Shown here: piece after piece, positions 16,839 to 24,669 of the stretch
Layout: each line of letters opens with the position of its first letter
How positions within the stretch are numbered: the first letter of the stretch is position 1
From: Bacteroides acidifaciens
Lineage (GTDB): Bacteria > Bacteroidota > Bacteroidia > Bacteroidales > Bacteroidaceae
Direction of reading: 5' to 3'
Assembly: GCF_024623065.1 (NCBI RefSeq)
Contig: NZ_JANJZR010000011.1
Coordinates: 1-64,000 of the forward strand
Length of the DNA: 64,000 nucleotides
Position numbers and translations under genes: made by a program
The notes under the pieces: generated by a model
Told to the model about the DNA's origin: nothing
Database searches by the model: none
The model's input: only the letters and a program-made list of their open reading frames with translations

Positions 16839-18284
16839 ATGGGTAGAAAAAATTCACCGTCTGCAAAAAAGGAACTAGTCGAACTAATCACAAACTACGA
16901 AGCTGCAAAAGCTAAGGAGCAACAAATCTATCTGGACGGAGATCAATTGGCTGACATTGCCGACTGGTATGCCACCGAACGAAAATTTGACGAAGCGCAG
17001 GAAGTCATTACTTACGGACTTCATCTGCACCCGGGAAGCACAGACCTGCTGATAGAGCAAGCCTACCTTTATCTGGACACTCAAAAACTGCAAAAAGCCA
17101 AAAAAGTAGCCGCTACAATCACTGAAGAGTATGAACCTGACGTGAAAATGCTGAAAGCCGAACTTCTGCTCAACGAAGGCAAGTTGGAAGAAGCGCAAGA
17201 ACTTCTAAATTCGATAGAGGATGCTGACGAACTCGTCACACTCACCGATATTGTATATCTCTTTCTGGACTTGGGGTATCCTGAAAATGCCCGGAAGTGG
17301 TTGGAGAAAGGTAAAAAACGATATGCCGAAGAGCAGGATTACCTGGCTCTGACAGCCGATTACCTGTTTGCCACACATCAACATGAAGCTGCCGCAAAAG
17401 CATATAACAAACTGATTGACAAGGCCCCATACAACGCTTCTTACTGGATGGGACTGGCGAAAATCCATTTCATCGAAGAGAATGTTGACAAAGCAATCGA
17501 AGCCTGCGATTTCGCATTGGCAGCCAACGAGAACTGTGGAGATGCCTATGCTTACAAAGCACACAGTTTTTTCTACCTGAACAATGCGGACGAAGCCATC
17601 GAGAATTATCAAAAGGCTATTGCATATAAGTCAATCCCGCCCGAACTGGGCAATATGTTTATGGGACTGTCATACGCCAACAAAGAAGAATGGCAGAAGG
17701 CAGACGAATATTATACGAAAGTAATCGACTGTTTTGAAAAAGAAGGAGAAAGCGACTCTATCTTATTGATAGACACATATACCAGCAAGGCTTATGCCAT
17801 CTCCCATTTGGAAAGATATGAAGAAGCCCACCAGCTCTGCGATAAAGCCAAAAAGCTGGGGCCGAACGAAGGACTTAGCTATCTGACGGATGGAAAAATA
17901 TATCTGGCGGAAGAAAAGGAAGACCAGGCAGCCGAGGCTTTCAAAAAGGCCATAGAAATTAATCCCGGCGTGGAAATGTGCTATATGGTAGCGTCCACTT
18001 ATTCGGACAACGATTATCTGTACGAAGCCAAAGAATACTACAAGATGGCCTACCAGCTCGACCCGAAGTATGAGTTGGTAACGGAAAAACTGAGCGTTCT
18101 CAGTCTGATGAGCAACGAAATAGAGGACTTCTTCAAATACAACAATGAATGTAAGAATCCGCTCGACTCAGATGTCATTCTCGACCTGCTTGCCAGTCCT
18201 AACCATAGGGAAGAAGACGAGCAGACTCTTAAAGAGGTATTGAAGCGAATGAAAAAAGAAAGCAAAAAGAAAGGAAATAAATAA
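16839..18284 (+). CDS. tetratricopeptide-repeat protein, cytoplasmic
   Basis: The 481-residue protein consists almost entirely of TPR helices (for example AIEACDFALAANENCGDAYAYKAHSFF, shown here as a repeat consensus of AxxxYxxAxxxxP type). It is acidic and ends in a Lys-rich tail (KRMKKESKKKGNK). There is no signal peptide, so it is probably a cytoplasmic scaffold. It has no catalytic domain and no assigned function. It lies 100 nt after glnS and 30 nt before the DedA gene, in the same direction. Conserved synteny with glnS is all that hints at its role. Confidence 0.85.
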   Translation: MGRKNSPSAKKELVELITNYEAAKAKEQQIYLDGDQLADIADWYATERKFDEAQEVITYGLHLHPGSTDLLIEQAYLYLDTQKLQKAKKVAATITEEYEPDVKMLKAELLLNEGKLEEAQELLNSIEDADELVTLTDIVYLFLDLGYPENARKWLEKGKKRYAEEQDYLALTADYLFATHQHEAAAKAYNKLIDKAPYNASYWMGLAKIHFIEENVDKAIEACDFALAANENCGDAYAYKAHSFFYLNNADEAIENYQKAIAYKSIPPELGNMFMGLSYANKEEWQKADEYYTKVIDCFEKEGESDSILLIDTYTSKAYAISHLERYEEAHQLCDKAKKLGPNEGLSYLTDGKIYLAEEKEDQAAEAFKKAIEINPGVEMCYMVASTYSDNDYLYEAKEYYKMAYQLDPKYELVTEKLSVLSLMSNEIEDFFKYNNECKNPLDSDVILDLLASPNHREEDEQTLKEVLKRMKKESKKKGNK

Positions 18285-18314
18285 TCAATTTAATAAACTC
18301 TATCCCTAAAAAAC

Positions 18315-18953
18315 ATGGAATCAGTAGCTTTTATCCAGTGGTGTCTGGATCATTTGAATTATTGGACTATCACCTTATTAATGACCATTGAAAGTTCTTT
18401 TATACCTTTTCCTTCGGAAGTGGTCATCCCGCCGGCTGCCTACAAAGCAGCAGTCAACGACGAGCTTAATATTTATCTGGTAGTTCTGTGCGCTACTATC
18501 GGGGCTAACATCGGAGCGTTAATCAACTATTACCTAGCTAAGTGGCTGGGACGCCCCATTATTTACAAGTTTGCCAACAGCCGTATCGGGCATATGTGCC
18601 TGATTGATGAAGCTAAAGTTCGCAATGCCGAAGTCTATTTCGACAAGCACGGTGCACTTTCCACCTTTATCGGCCGGTTGATTCCCGCTGTCCGCCAATT
18701 GATTTCAATACCTGCCGGACTGGCTCAGATGAAATTGCATACATTCCTTATCTATACTACTTTGGGAGCCGGATTATGGAACACCATTTTAGCAATCATC
18801 GGTTATCATCTGGCTAAAGTTCCCGGCATTGAGAGCGAAGCGCAGCTTATAGCCAAAGTGACGGAATACAGCCACGAAATAAGCTACGGATTTATTGCCA
18901 TCGGTGTATTTGTCGTTGCTTTCCTGATTTATAAGGGAATGAAGAAGAAATGA
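18315..18953 (+). CDS. DedA-family membrane protein
   Basis: The 212-residue protein shows the DedA/SNARE-associated pattern: ESSFIPFPSEVVIPPAAY near residue 26, GANIGALINYYLAKWLGRP, and FIGRLIPAVRQLISIPAGLA. Four to five membrane segments are present. DedA proteins are now linked to undecaprenyl-phosphate or phospholipid translocation and membrane homeostasis. The exact substrate here is unknown. It is the last gene of the glnS-TPR-DedA run and is closed by a strong terminator. Confidence 0.93.
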   Translation: MESVAFIQWCLDHLNYWTITLLMTIESSFIPFPSEVVIPPAAYKAAVNDELNIYLVVLCATIGANIGALINYYLAKWLGRPIIYKFANSRIGHMCLIDEAKVRNAEVYFDKHGALSTFIGRLIPAVRQLISIPAGLAQMKLHTFLIYTTLGAGLWNTILAIIGYHLAKVPGIESEAQLIAKVTEYSHEISYGFIAIGVFVVAFLIYKGMKKK

Positions 18954-18958
18954 TACAT

Positions 18959-18995
18959 TTCAGGCACGGATTTATTTTGGAAATCCGTGCCTGAA
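18959..18995. terminator. strong terminator after the DedA gene
   Basis: A perfect 15-bp stem (TTCAGGCACGGATTT / AAATCCGTGCCTGAA) with a 7-nt loop is followed by TTTTC. It lies between convergent units. Confidence 0.9.
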
Positions 18996-19009
18996 TTTTC
19001 TCTTTAATC

Positions 19010-19443
19010 TTAGAAATTGAACTGTACTCCTACTCCCAATATCTCCTTAAACTGTACATGGGCACCTTTCGTCCCGTCTTTCTGCGCAATCTTCACATCA
19101 TCGTCATACATCAGATTGGTAGTAAGTGTAGTCGAGAACCACTTATTGATAATCATATTCACCTGCACTTCCCAGTTGACGTCTATATTCAGCGGCTTAT
19201 GCAGATAATCGGAATATAAGTCCAGACGTGAATATACAGTCATATTTTTCAGAAATTCATATTTCACTTCCCCTTTTAGGTTGGTACCGAAGCCGGACAA
19301 CAAATGCTTGCCGGAATCCACTCCGTAAACTCCTTCATCAGAGAGGCGGTCATTCAGTACAAATGTACCGCGCCAGGAAGCAGGAGACAATACAACTGTA
19401 AATATCTTACCGGGGTCATACGTGAAGCCCAAACCTGTAATTA
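19010..19443 (-). pseudogene. C-terminal remnant of a DUF3078 outer-membrane-type protein
   Basis: About 140 codons encode the C-terminal half of a DUF3078 protein. Alternating beta-strand pattern, DDVKIAQKDGTKGAHVQFKE and the terminal aromatic VGVQFNF are typical of outer-membrane barrels. A stop codon occurs in frame just upstream (about 19450), and there is no signal peptide or N-terminal half. Full-length members are roughly twice as long. The break falls right after the tpx stop codon, so a deletion probably joined tpx to the barrel's end. Confidence 0.65.
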
Positions 19444-19456
19444 CTTAATACTTATG

Positions 19457-19957
19457 TTATTTTATAGCTGCCAGCACCTTGTCATAGTCAGGTTCTTGTG
19501 TAATCTCGGGAACAAGTTCCGTATAAGCCACTTTGCCGTCCTTGCCGATTACGACTACCGCACGCGCCAGAAGCCCTGCCAATGGTCCGTCCGCCATGCG
19601 TACACCGTAGCTTTCGTCAAAATCGGAGAAGCGGAAATCCGACAATGGAACTACATTTTCGATACCTTCTGTCGTGCAGAAACGTGCGTGAGCGAACGGA
19701 AGGTCTTTAGAGATAGCCAACACGACCGTGTCCTTCATCCCGGCAGCCATCTTGTTAAACTTACGTACAGACGTAGCGCATACGCTTGTGTCCAGACTCG
19801 GGAAAATATTCAAAAGCACATTCTTGCCGTTCAAGTCTTTTAGCGAGAAAGAAGACAAATCTGTTTTCACCAGTTCGAAGTCAGGAGCGACTTTACCTAC
19901 TTGTATAAATTCACCGATCAGTTTCACCGATTGTCCTTTGAAATTTGTTGTTGCCAT
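19457..19957 (-). CDS. tpx: thiol peroxidase (Tpx, 2-Cys peroxiredoxin)
   Basis: The 166-residue protein starts at MATTNFKGQSVKL, the usual Tpx beginning. An in-frame ATG 17 codons upstream would add an unlikely tail. The peroxidatic cysteine lies in SLDTSVCATSVRKF and the resolving cysteine in ARFCTTEG. It reduces hydrogen and alkyl peroxides with thioredoxin in the cytoplasm, and in Bacteroides tpx is part of the oxidative-stress response. Its 3' neighbour is a decayed gene and its 5' neighbour is a mobile-element-like block. Confidence 0.95.
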   Translation of the reverse strand: MATTNFKGQSVKLIGEFIQVGKVAPDFELVKTDLSSFSLKDLNGKNVLLNIFPSLDTSVCATSVRKFNKMAAGMKDTVVLAISKDLPFAHARFCTTEGIENVVPLSDFRFSDFDESYGVRMADGPLAGLLARAVVVIGKDGKVAYTELVPEITQEPDYDKVLAAIK

Positions 19958-20039
19958 AATGCATGTATATTTAAAATTTACTTTATATAGAAAACAACTA
20001 TTACCCAAAATATGTTCACGAAAAAACTTTTCTAAATTT

Positions 20040-20569
20040 AGAGCCTGTTTAAATTTTCCTGAGATTATGTTAGATAGGCTTTACCGACCTGTTTTTATTC
20101 GTCACATAGTCTTCGTCATGCTCCTCACAACAACAGAAAATATACTCGAAAGCAGCTCTCAAAACTGTGTCGGGCAAAACTCGGAGCAGGCTCTTAATAA
20201 CCCACTTTTCATTCATTAATAGAAAAGTTCTCTTTCATTAATTGTAAACTTCTTATTATCAGCATGTAAACTTATTTTTCGTTAACTGTAATCTATAAAC
20301 GCAAGCTTCGTTTATAAAAACAAAGGCTTTGATTATAAAAACAAAGCTTGCAATTATATAATCAAAGCTTGCGTTTATAGTTTGCATCGAATGAAAAGAA
20401 AGTTTCCTTCCTGTCCGAAGGAACTTTATACTTAATGGGCGGGAAGTTTTCTATTAACAGCCAAGAGCGCAACTGTTAATACCCCTTCCGCCAACTACAG
20501 ACGGACGCGACAAGAAAAGCTGGGGTAAGAGCTATAATATTATGACTGAAGAGAATTTAAACAGGCTCT
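20040..20569. mobile_element. 530-bp element with 16-bp terminal inverted repeats, no gene
   Basis: AGAGCCTGTTTAAATT at 20040-20055 is repeated exactly, inverted, at 20554-20569. The interior has no open frame of note, as in a miniature transposable element or an internally deleted IS. It holds the 21-bp tandem repeat at 20300-20383. No clear target-site duplication is visible. It separates tpx from a decayed DUF308 gene, suggesting that it took part in the damage. Confidence 0.55.
20300..20383. repeat. four 21-bp tandem repeats
   Basis: Units start at 20300, 20321, 20342 and 20363. The consensus is CAAAGCTTGC, then A/T-rich TTTATAAAAA. The outer units (CGCAAGCTTCGTTTATA and CAAAGCTTGCGTTTATA) also form an inverted repeat, with TATAAACGCAAGCTT at 20295 mirrored by AAGCTTGCGTTTATA. 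The array could fold into a large hairpin. Confidence 0.8.
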
Positions 20570-20613
20570 CAATTTGTTATTCCCCAACGAAATCATTCCA
20601 GTATTCAATCTAA

Positions 20614-20862
20614 AATATCAAATTGCTGATAAGCGGCATTCTGGGAATCATCTTTGCCATCAGCAATAAAAAAGGCGTGCCCAGTGGGGGATGGTACATG
20701 GGATTCGACATCCTTGCTATCTTCTGCTCACTGCTGATATTGTGGCTGCCTGCCGTCGGAGCGCTTTACGCAGTGTACATGATTTCTTCTACTTTCCTCA
20801 TTATCTGACTTTTCCGCATCATGCTCTCATTCGAACTAAAAAATCTGCATAAAAGAAAATAA
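20614..20862 (+). pseudogene. remnant of a DUF308/HdeD-like membrane protein
   Basis: The plus strand encodes LISGILGIIFAISNKKGVPS, then an apparently deleted middle, then LPAVGALYAVYMISSTFLII, an in-frame TGA (20806), and LFRIMLSFELKNLHKRK with a final stop at 20862. This is the spacing of DUF308/HdeD-type proteins with the N-terminus and one membrane pair missing. There is no usable start codon (TAA lies at 20611). The function was probably in acid or membrane stress. It is dead here. Confidence 0.55.
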
Positions 20863-20894
20863 AAAGCTTTCGGCGCTTACTTTGGTATTTTGTT

Positions 20895-20902
20895 TATCTT
20901 TG
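20895..20902 (+). promoter_or_regulatory. -7 box for the DUF4494-yggS operon
   Basis: TATCTTTG matches TAnnTTTG, 43 nt before the ATG at 20946. The -33 element is weak (TTTC about 23 nt upstream). Confidence 0.5.
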
Positions 20903-20945
20903 TAGGCAATTTACATATATCAATTAATTAAAAAGGAAGAAAATT

Positions 20946-21425
20946 ATGGCAATGCATACATGGTTTGAATGCAAAATCCGTTATGAGAAAGTAATGGAGA
21001 ACGGAATGCAAAAGAAAGTAACCGAACCTTATCTCGTTGACGCGCTTAGCTTCACAGAAGCTGAAGCACGAATCATCGAAGAAATGACTCCGTTTATCTC
21101 AGGAGAGTTTACCGTTTCGGACATCAAACGTGCTAACTATAGCGAACTTTTCCCCAGTGACGAAGAAAGTGCCGACCGCTGGTTCAAATGCAAACTTATT
21201 TTCATCACGCTGGATGAAAAAAGCGGTGCGGAAAAAAAGACTTCCACACAAGTATTGGTACAAGCTGCCGACTTGCGTGACGCTGTGAAGAAACTGGACG
21301 AAGGCATGAAGGGAACAATGGCGGATTATCAAATCGGCATGGTGTCCGAGACACCGTTGATGGACGTATATCCGTACAGTGCCGGCCCGAATGACAAACC
21401 GGAGTTTGATCCGTCAAAAGCATAA
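20946..21425 (+). CDS. DUF4494 family protein
   Basis: This 159-residue soluble protein has two related halves beginning HTWFECKIRYEKV and RWFKCKLIFITLDE, each followed by a Lys-rich strand and an Ala-rich helix (SFTEAEARIIEEM, DLRDAVKKLDEGM). That is the pattern of DUF4494, which is restricted to Bacteroidetes and has no known role. There is no signal peptide. The stop codon is 6 nt before the YggS start, so they are cotranscribed. The internal duplication suggests a pseudo-symmetric fold. Confidence 0.88.
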   Translation: MAMHTWFECKIRYEKVMENGMQKKVTEPYLVDALSFTEAEARIIEEMTPFISGEFTVSDIKRANYSELFPSDEESADRWFKCKLIFITLDEKSGAEKKTSTQVLVQAADLRDAVKKLDEGMKGTMADYQIGMVSETPLMDVYPYSAGPNDKPEFDPSKA

Positions 21426-21431
21426 GTGACA

Positions 21432-22106
21432 ATGAGTATTGCTGACAATTTAAAGCAAGTGCTGGCCGAGCTCCCGCAAGGAGTCCGGCTGGTTGCTGTC
21501 TCAAAATTCCATCCCAATGAAGCGATAAAAGAAGCATATCAGGTGGGACAGCGTATTTTTGGAGAAAGCAAGGTGCAGGAAATGACAGCTAAATACGAAA
21601 GTTTGCCCAAAGACATCGAATGGCATTTTATCGGACACCTGCAAAGCAACAAAATCAAGTATATGATACCATACGTAGCGATGATACATGGGATTGATAC
21701 TTATAAACTACTGGCAGAAGTCAACAAGCAAGCAGCCAAAGCAGGACGTGCCGTCAACTGCCTGTTACAGATACATGTGGCGCAGGAAGAAACGAAATTC
21801 GGTTTCAGTCCTGAAGAATGCCGGAAGATGCTGGATGCCGGAGAATGGAAAGGACTCACCCACGTGCGGATATGCGGATTGATGGGAATGGCCAGTAACA
21901 CCGATGATATAGAACAAATCAACCGGGAATTCCGTTTACTTGACAAACTCTTTCATGAGCTCAAAGAAACTTGGTTCGCCGGTTCGGATGACTTCCGGGA
22001 GTTGTCGATGGGAATGTCACACGACTATCACGAAGCAATTGCCGCAGGAAGTACCTTAGTACGGGTGGGAAGCAAGATTTTCGGAGAACGTAATTATAAT
22101 ATTTAA
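21432..22106 (+). CDS. YggS-family pyridoxal-phosphate homeostasis protein
   Basis: The ATG at 21432 is preferred over a GTG six bases upstream. The 224-residue protein is a single TIM-barrel PLP protein. VAVSKFHPNEAIKEAY carries the PLP lysine, WHFIGHLQSNK and LSMGMSHDYHEAI follow, and the last 15 residues hold the Arg/Gly phosphate-binding loop (GSTLVRVGSKIFGERNY). YggS/PROSC proteins have no catalytic activity and keep free PLP and amino-acid pools in balance. It is the middle gene of a three-gene unit with DUF4494 and the DHOD-like gene. Confidence 0.95.
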   Translation: MSIADNLKQVLAELPQGVRLVAVSKFHPNEAIKEAYQVGQRIFGESKVQEMTAKYESLPKDIEWHFIGHLQSNKIKYMIPYVAMIHGIDTYKLLAEVNKQAAKAGRAVNCLLQIHVAQEETKFGFSPEECRKMLDAGEWKGLTHVRICGLMGMASNTDDIEQINREFRLLDKLFHELKETWFAGSDDFRELSMGMSHDYHEAIAAGSTLVRVGSKIFGERNYNI

Positions 22107-22115
22107 CCAATCATT

Positions 22116-23099
22116 ATGACCATAACCAATTTAAAAACTACTTTCGCAGGACTTTCTCTTAGAAACCCTATCATTATCAGTAGCTCGGGACTGACCAACA
22201 GTGTCGGCAAAAATAAAAAGCTCGCCGAAGAAGGTGCCGGAGCTATCGTTTTGAAATCACTGTTCGAAGAGCAGATTATGCTGGAAGCAGACCAGCTGAA
22301 GGATCCGGCTTTCTCTCCCGAAGGCAGCGATTATCTGGAAGAGTATATCCGTGAACACAAATTGTCCGAATACCTGACTTTGATTAAAGAAAGCAAGAAG
22401 GTCTGCCCTATTCCTATCATCGCCAGCATCAACTGCTACACTGATTCCGAATGGGTCGACTTTGCCAAGCAAATCGAAGAAGCCGGTGCCGACGCGTTAG
22501 AAATCAATATTCTGGCGCTTCAATCGGATGTGCAATATACATATGGTTCTTTCGAACAACGCCACATCGATATTCTTCGCCATATCAAAAAAACAATCAG
22601 CATTCCGGTTATCATGAAACTGGGAGACAACCTGACTAATCCCGTAGCATTGATTGACCAGCTCTATGCCAACGGCGCGGCAGCGGTTGTCCTCTTCAAC
22701 CGTTTCTACCAGCCGGACATCAATATCGAGAAGCTGGAGCACATCTCAGGTGAAGTATTCAGCAATGCTTCAGACCTCGCCACTCCACTTCGCTGGATTG
22801 GAATCGCGTCGGCCGCAGTAGACAAAATCGACTATGCAGCATCCGGTGGAGTTGGCAATGCGGAAGCAGTAGTAAAAGCGATTCTCGCCGGTGCATCGGC
22901 AGTAGAAGTTTGTAGCGCAGTTTATCAGAACACGAACGCATTCATCGGAGAAGCCAACCGTTTCCTCTCTGCATGGATGACACGGAAAGGATTCAACAGC
23001 ATCGCCCAGTTCAAAGGCAAACTGAATACGAAAGATGTGAAAGGTATCAATACCTTCGAACGTACGCAATTCTTGAAATATTTCGGAAAGAAGGAATAA
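22116..23099 (+). CDS. dihydroorotate dehydrogenase-like FMN protein
   Basis: The 327-residue protein has the class I DHOD barrel: LRNPIIISSSGLTNS, NCYTDSEWVDFAKQIEEAGADALEIN, IPVIMKLGDN, and the FMN-phosphate loop SGGVGNAEAVVKAILAGASAVEV. In the usual catalytic loop region the sequence reads ALQSDVQYTYGS without an obvious active-site Cys or Ser. It is therefore annotated as DHOD-like and not as PyrD. Related Bacteroidetes proteins carry the same label. Its substrate is uncertain. It is cotranscribed with yggS and ends before a strong terminator. Confidence 0.85.
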   Translation: MTITNLKTTFAGLSLRNPIIISSSGLTNSVGKNKKLAEEGAGAIVLKSLFEEQIMLEADQLKDPAFSPEGSDYLEEYIREHKLSEYLTLIKESKKVCPIPIIASINCYTDSEWVDFAKQIEEAGADALEINILALQSDVQYTYGSFEQRHIDILRHIKKTISIPVIMKLGDNLTNPVALIDQLYANGAAAVVLFNRFYQPDINIEKLEHISGEVFSNASDLATPLRWIGIASAAVDKIDYAASGGVGNAEAVVKAILAGASAVEVCSAVYQNTNAFIGEANRFLSAWMTRKGFNSIAQFKGKLNTKDVKGINTFERTQFLKYFGKKE

Positions 23100-23124
23100 G
23101 CGGAAAAGTAAAAGGCAAAAATCA

Positions 23125-23193
23125 GGCACGGATTACACAGATTACGCGGTTTAAGATAATTGGAAAAACCGTGAAATCTGTGTAATCCGTGCC
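23125..23193. terminator. long bidirectional terminator
   Basis: GGCACGGATTACACAGATT pairs with AATCTGTGTAATCCGTGCC, and an inner CGGTTT / AAACCG extends the stem. It lies between two convergent genes. Confidence 0.85.
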
Positions 23194-23210
23194 AGTTTTA
23201 TATTTCATCA

Positions 23211-24536
23211 TTACATCAGGTTACTAGCCAACTCACTCAATTCACTCCGTTCACCCTTCAGCAGGTTGACATGTGCAAAGAGGTTCTGATCTTTCATACG
23301 GTCAATCATATATACCAGACCATTGGACTGACTGTCCAGATACGGCTGGTCAATCTGCTGGATATCCCCCGTAAAGACCATTTTCGTACCTTCGCCCGCA
23401 CGGGTAATAATCGTCTTTATCTCATTCGGAGTCAGATTCTGCGCTTCGTCAATAATACAATACATTTCGCTCAAGCTACGTCCACGGATAAATGCCAAAG
23501 CTTCAATCACCAGTTGCTCGCTTTTCTGCATATCCTCGATACGCCTCACTTCCGTAGAATTAGCGGCAAACTGACGCTTAATCACGTTCAAGTTGTCAAA
23601 CAACGGCTGCATATAAGGAGCCACCTTCTCTTGTGCATCTCCCGGAAGGAAACCGATGTCCTTATTAGAAAGAGCCACAACAGGACGTGCCAACAAAATC
23701 TGTTTGTAATCTGTCAATTTCCCCAACGCAGCAGCCAAAGCCAGCAATGTCTTACCAGTTCCCGCCTTTCCGGTCAGTGCCACCAATTTTATATTCGGGT
23801 CGTTCAGAATCTCAAAAGCAAAACTCTGTTCGGCATTGCGGGGCTCAATTCCATAGTTTTTGCCTTTCATCACACGGCAAATGGAGTGAGTGAAAGGATT
23901 GTAACGCGCCAATACACTATTGCGGTCGCTCTTCAGCACGAAACATTCATTAGGATGAACCAAATCCTTAAAGCCGAACTCACCCAAATCGATACCTTCT
24001 TTAGAAGAATAGATACGGTCTATCAATGCCGGATCCACATTTTCAAATATTTCATTGGATTTCTCGAATACATCTACATTTACAACCTTATCCGTGATAT
24101 AATCTTCGCAAAGCAGACCGATGGAACGGGCTTTCATGCGCAGGTTCACATCCTTGGTCACTAGAATGGATTTCATTTTCGGATATTTGGCAGTCAGATA
24201 CTCGGTTGCCGCCAGAATCAAATGGTCGGGTTTCTTGATAGGGAAAGAGTCCCATACTTTAGTAGCTTCCACTTTACTGGTCACCACAAACAGACGTCCC
24301 AATCCTTCACCCAGCTTCACTCCGTCAGTGAAAAGTTCGTCGCTGGTCAACACGTCCAGTTCGCGTACAAACTCACGAGCGTTGAAGTTAATCTGCTCGT
24401 TTCCTTTCTTGAACTTGTCCAACTCTTCGAGTACGACAAGAGGGAGATAAATATCATTTTCCTGGAAATTCTTCAAACAATTGTAGTCGTGAAGAATAAC
24501 ATTTGTGTCTAACACAAAATTTTTCTTAGTTCCCAT
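23211..24536 (-). CDS. PIN-PhoH fusion ATPase
   Basis: This 441-residue protein joins an N-terminal PIN nuclease domain (KNFVLDTNVILHD at residue 5, further acidic residues to about 130) to a PhoH ATPase. The ATPase has Walker A GLTGKAGTGKTLLALAA near residue 252 and Walker B YCIIDEAQNLT. The architecture matches PhoH2, reported in mycobacteria as an RNA helicase and RNase. A role in RNA turnover is therefore likely but not proven here. The PIN domain keeps its first acidic triad residue. It is monocistronic and divergent from folC. Confidence 0.9.
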   Translation of the reverse strand: MGTKKNFVLDTNVILHDYNCLKNFQENDIYLPLVVLEELDKFKKGNEQINFNAREFVRELDVLTSDELFTDGVKLGEGLGRLFVVTSKVEATKVWDSFPIKKPDHLILAATEYLTAKYPKMKSILVTKDVNLRMKARSIGLLCEDYITDKVVNVDVFEKSNEIFENVDPALIDRIYSSKEGIDLGEFGFKDLVHPNECFVLKSDRNSVLARYNPFTHSICRVMKGKNYGIEPRNAEQSFAFEILNDPNIKLVALTGKAGTGKTLLALAAALGKLTDYKQILLARPVVALSNKDIGFLPGDAQEKVAPYMQPLFDNLNVIKRQFAANSTEVRRIEDMQKSEQLVIEALAFIRGRSLSEMYCIIDEAQNLTPNEIKTIITRAGEGTKMVFTGDIQQIDQPYLDSQSNGLVYMIDRMKDQNLFAHVNLLKGERSELSELASNLM

Positions 24537-24669
24537 GATTTCTTAGATTTAAATGTTGATATTTGCAATCTCAAATCGCCAACCACGCACATTATGGTTG
24601 AGTTGACGGTTCTAAAGATAAACAAATTAACGGGCAATAAAGATTACCCGGAGTTAAATTTTATAAAAC

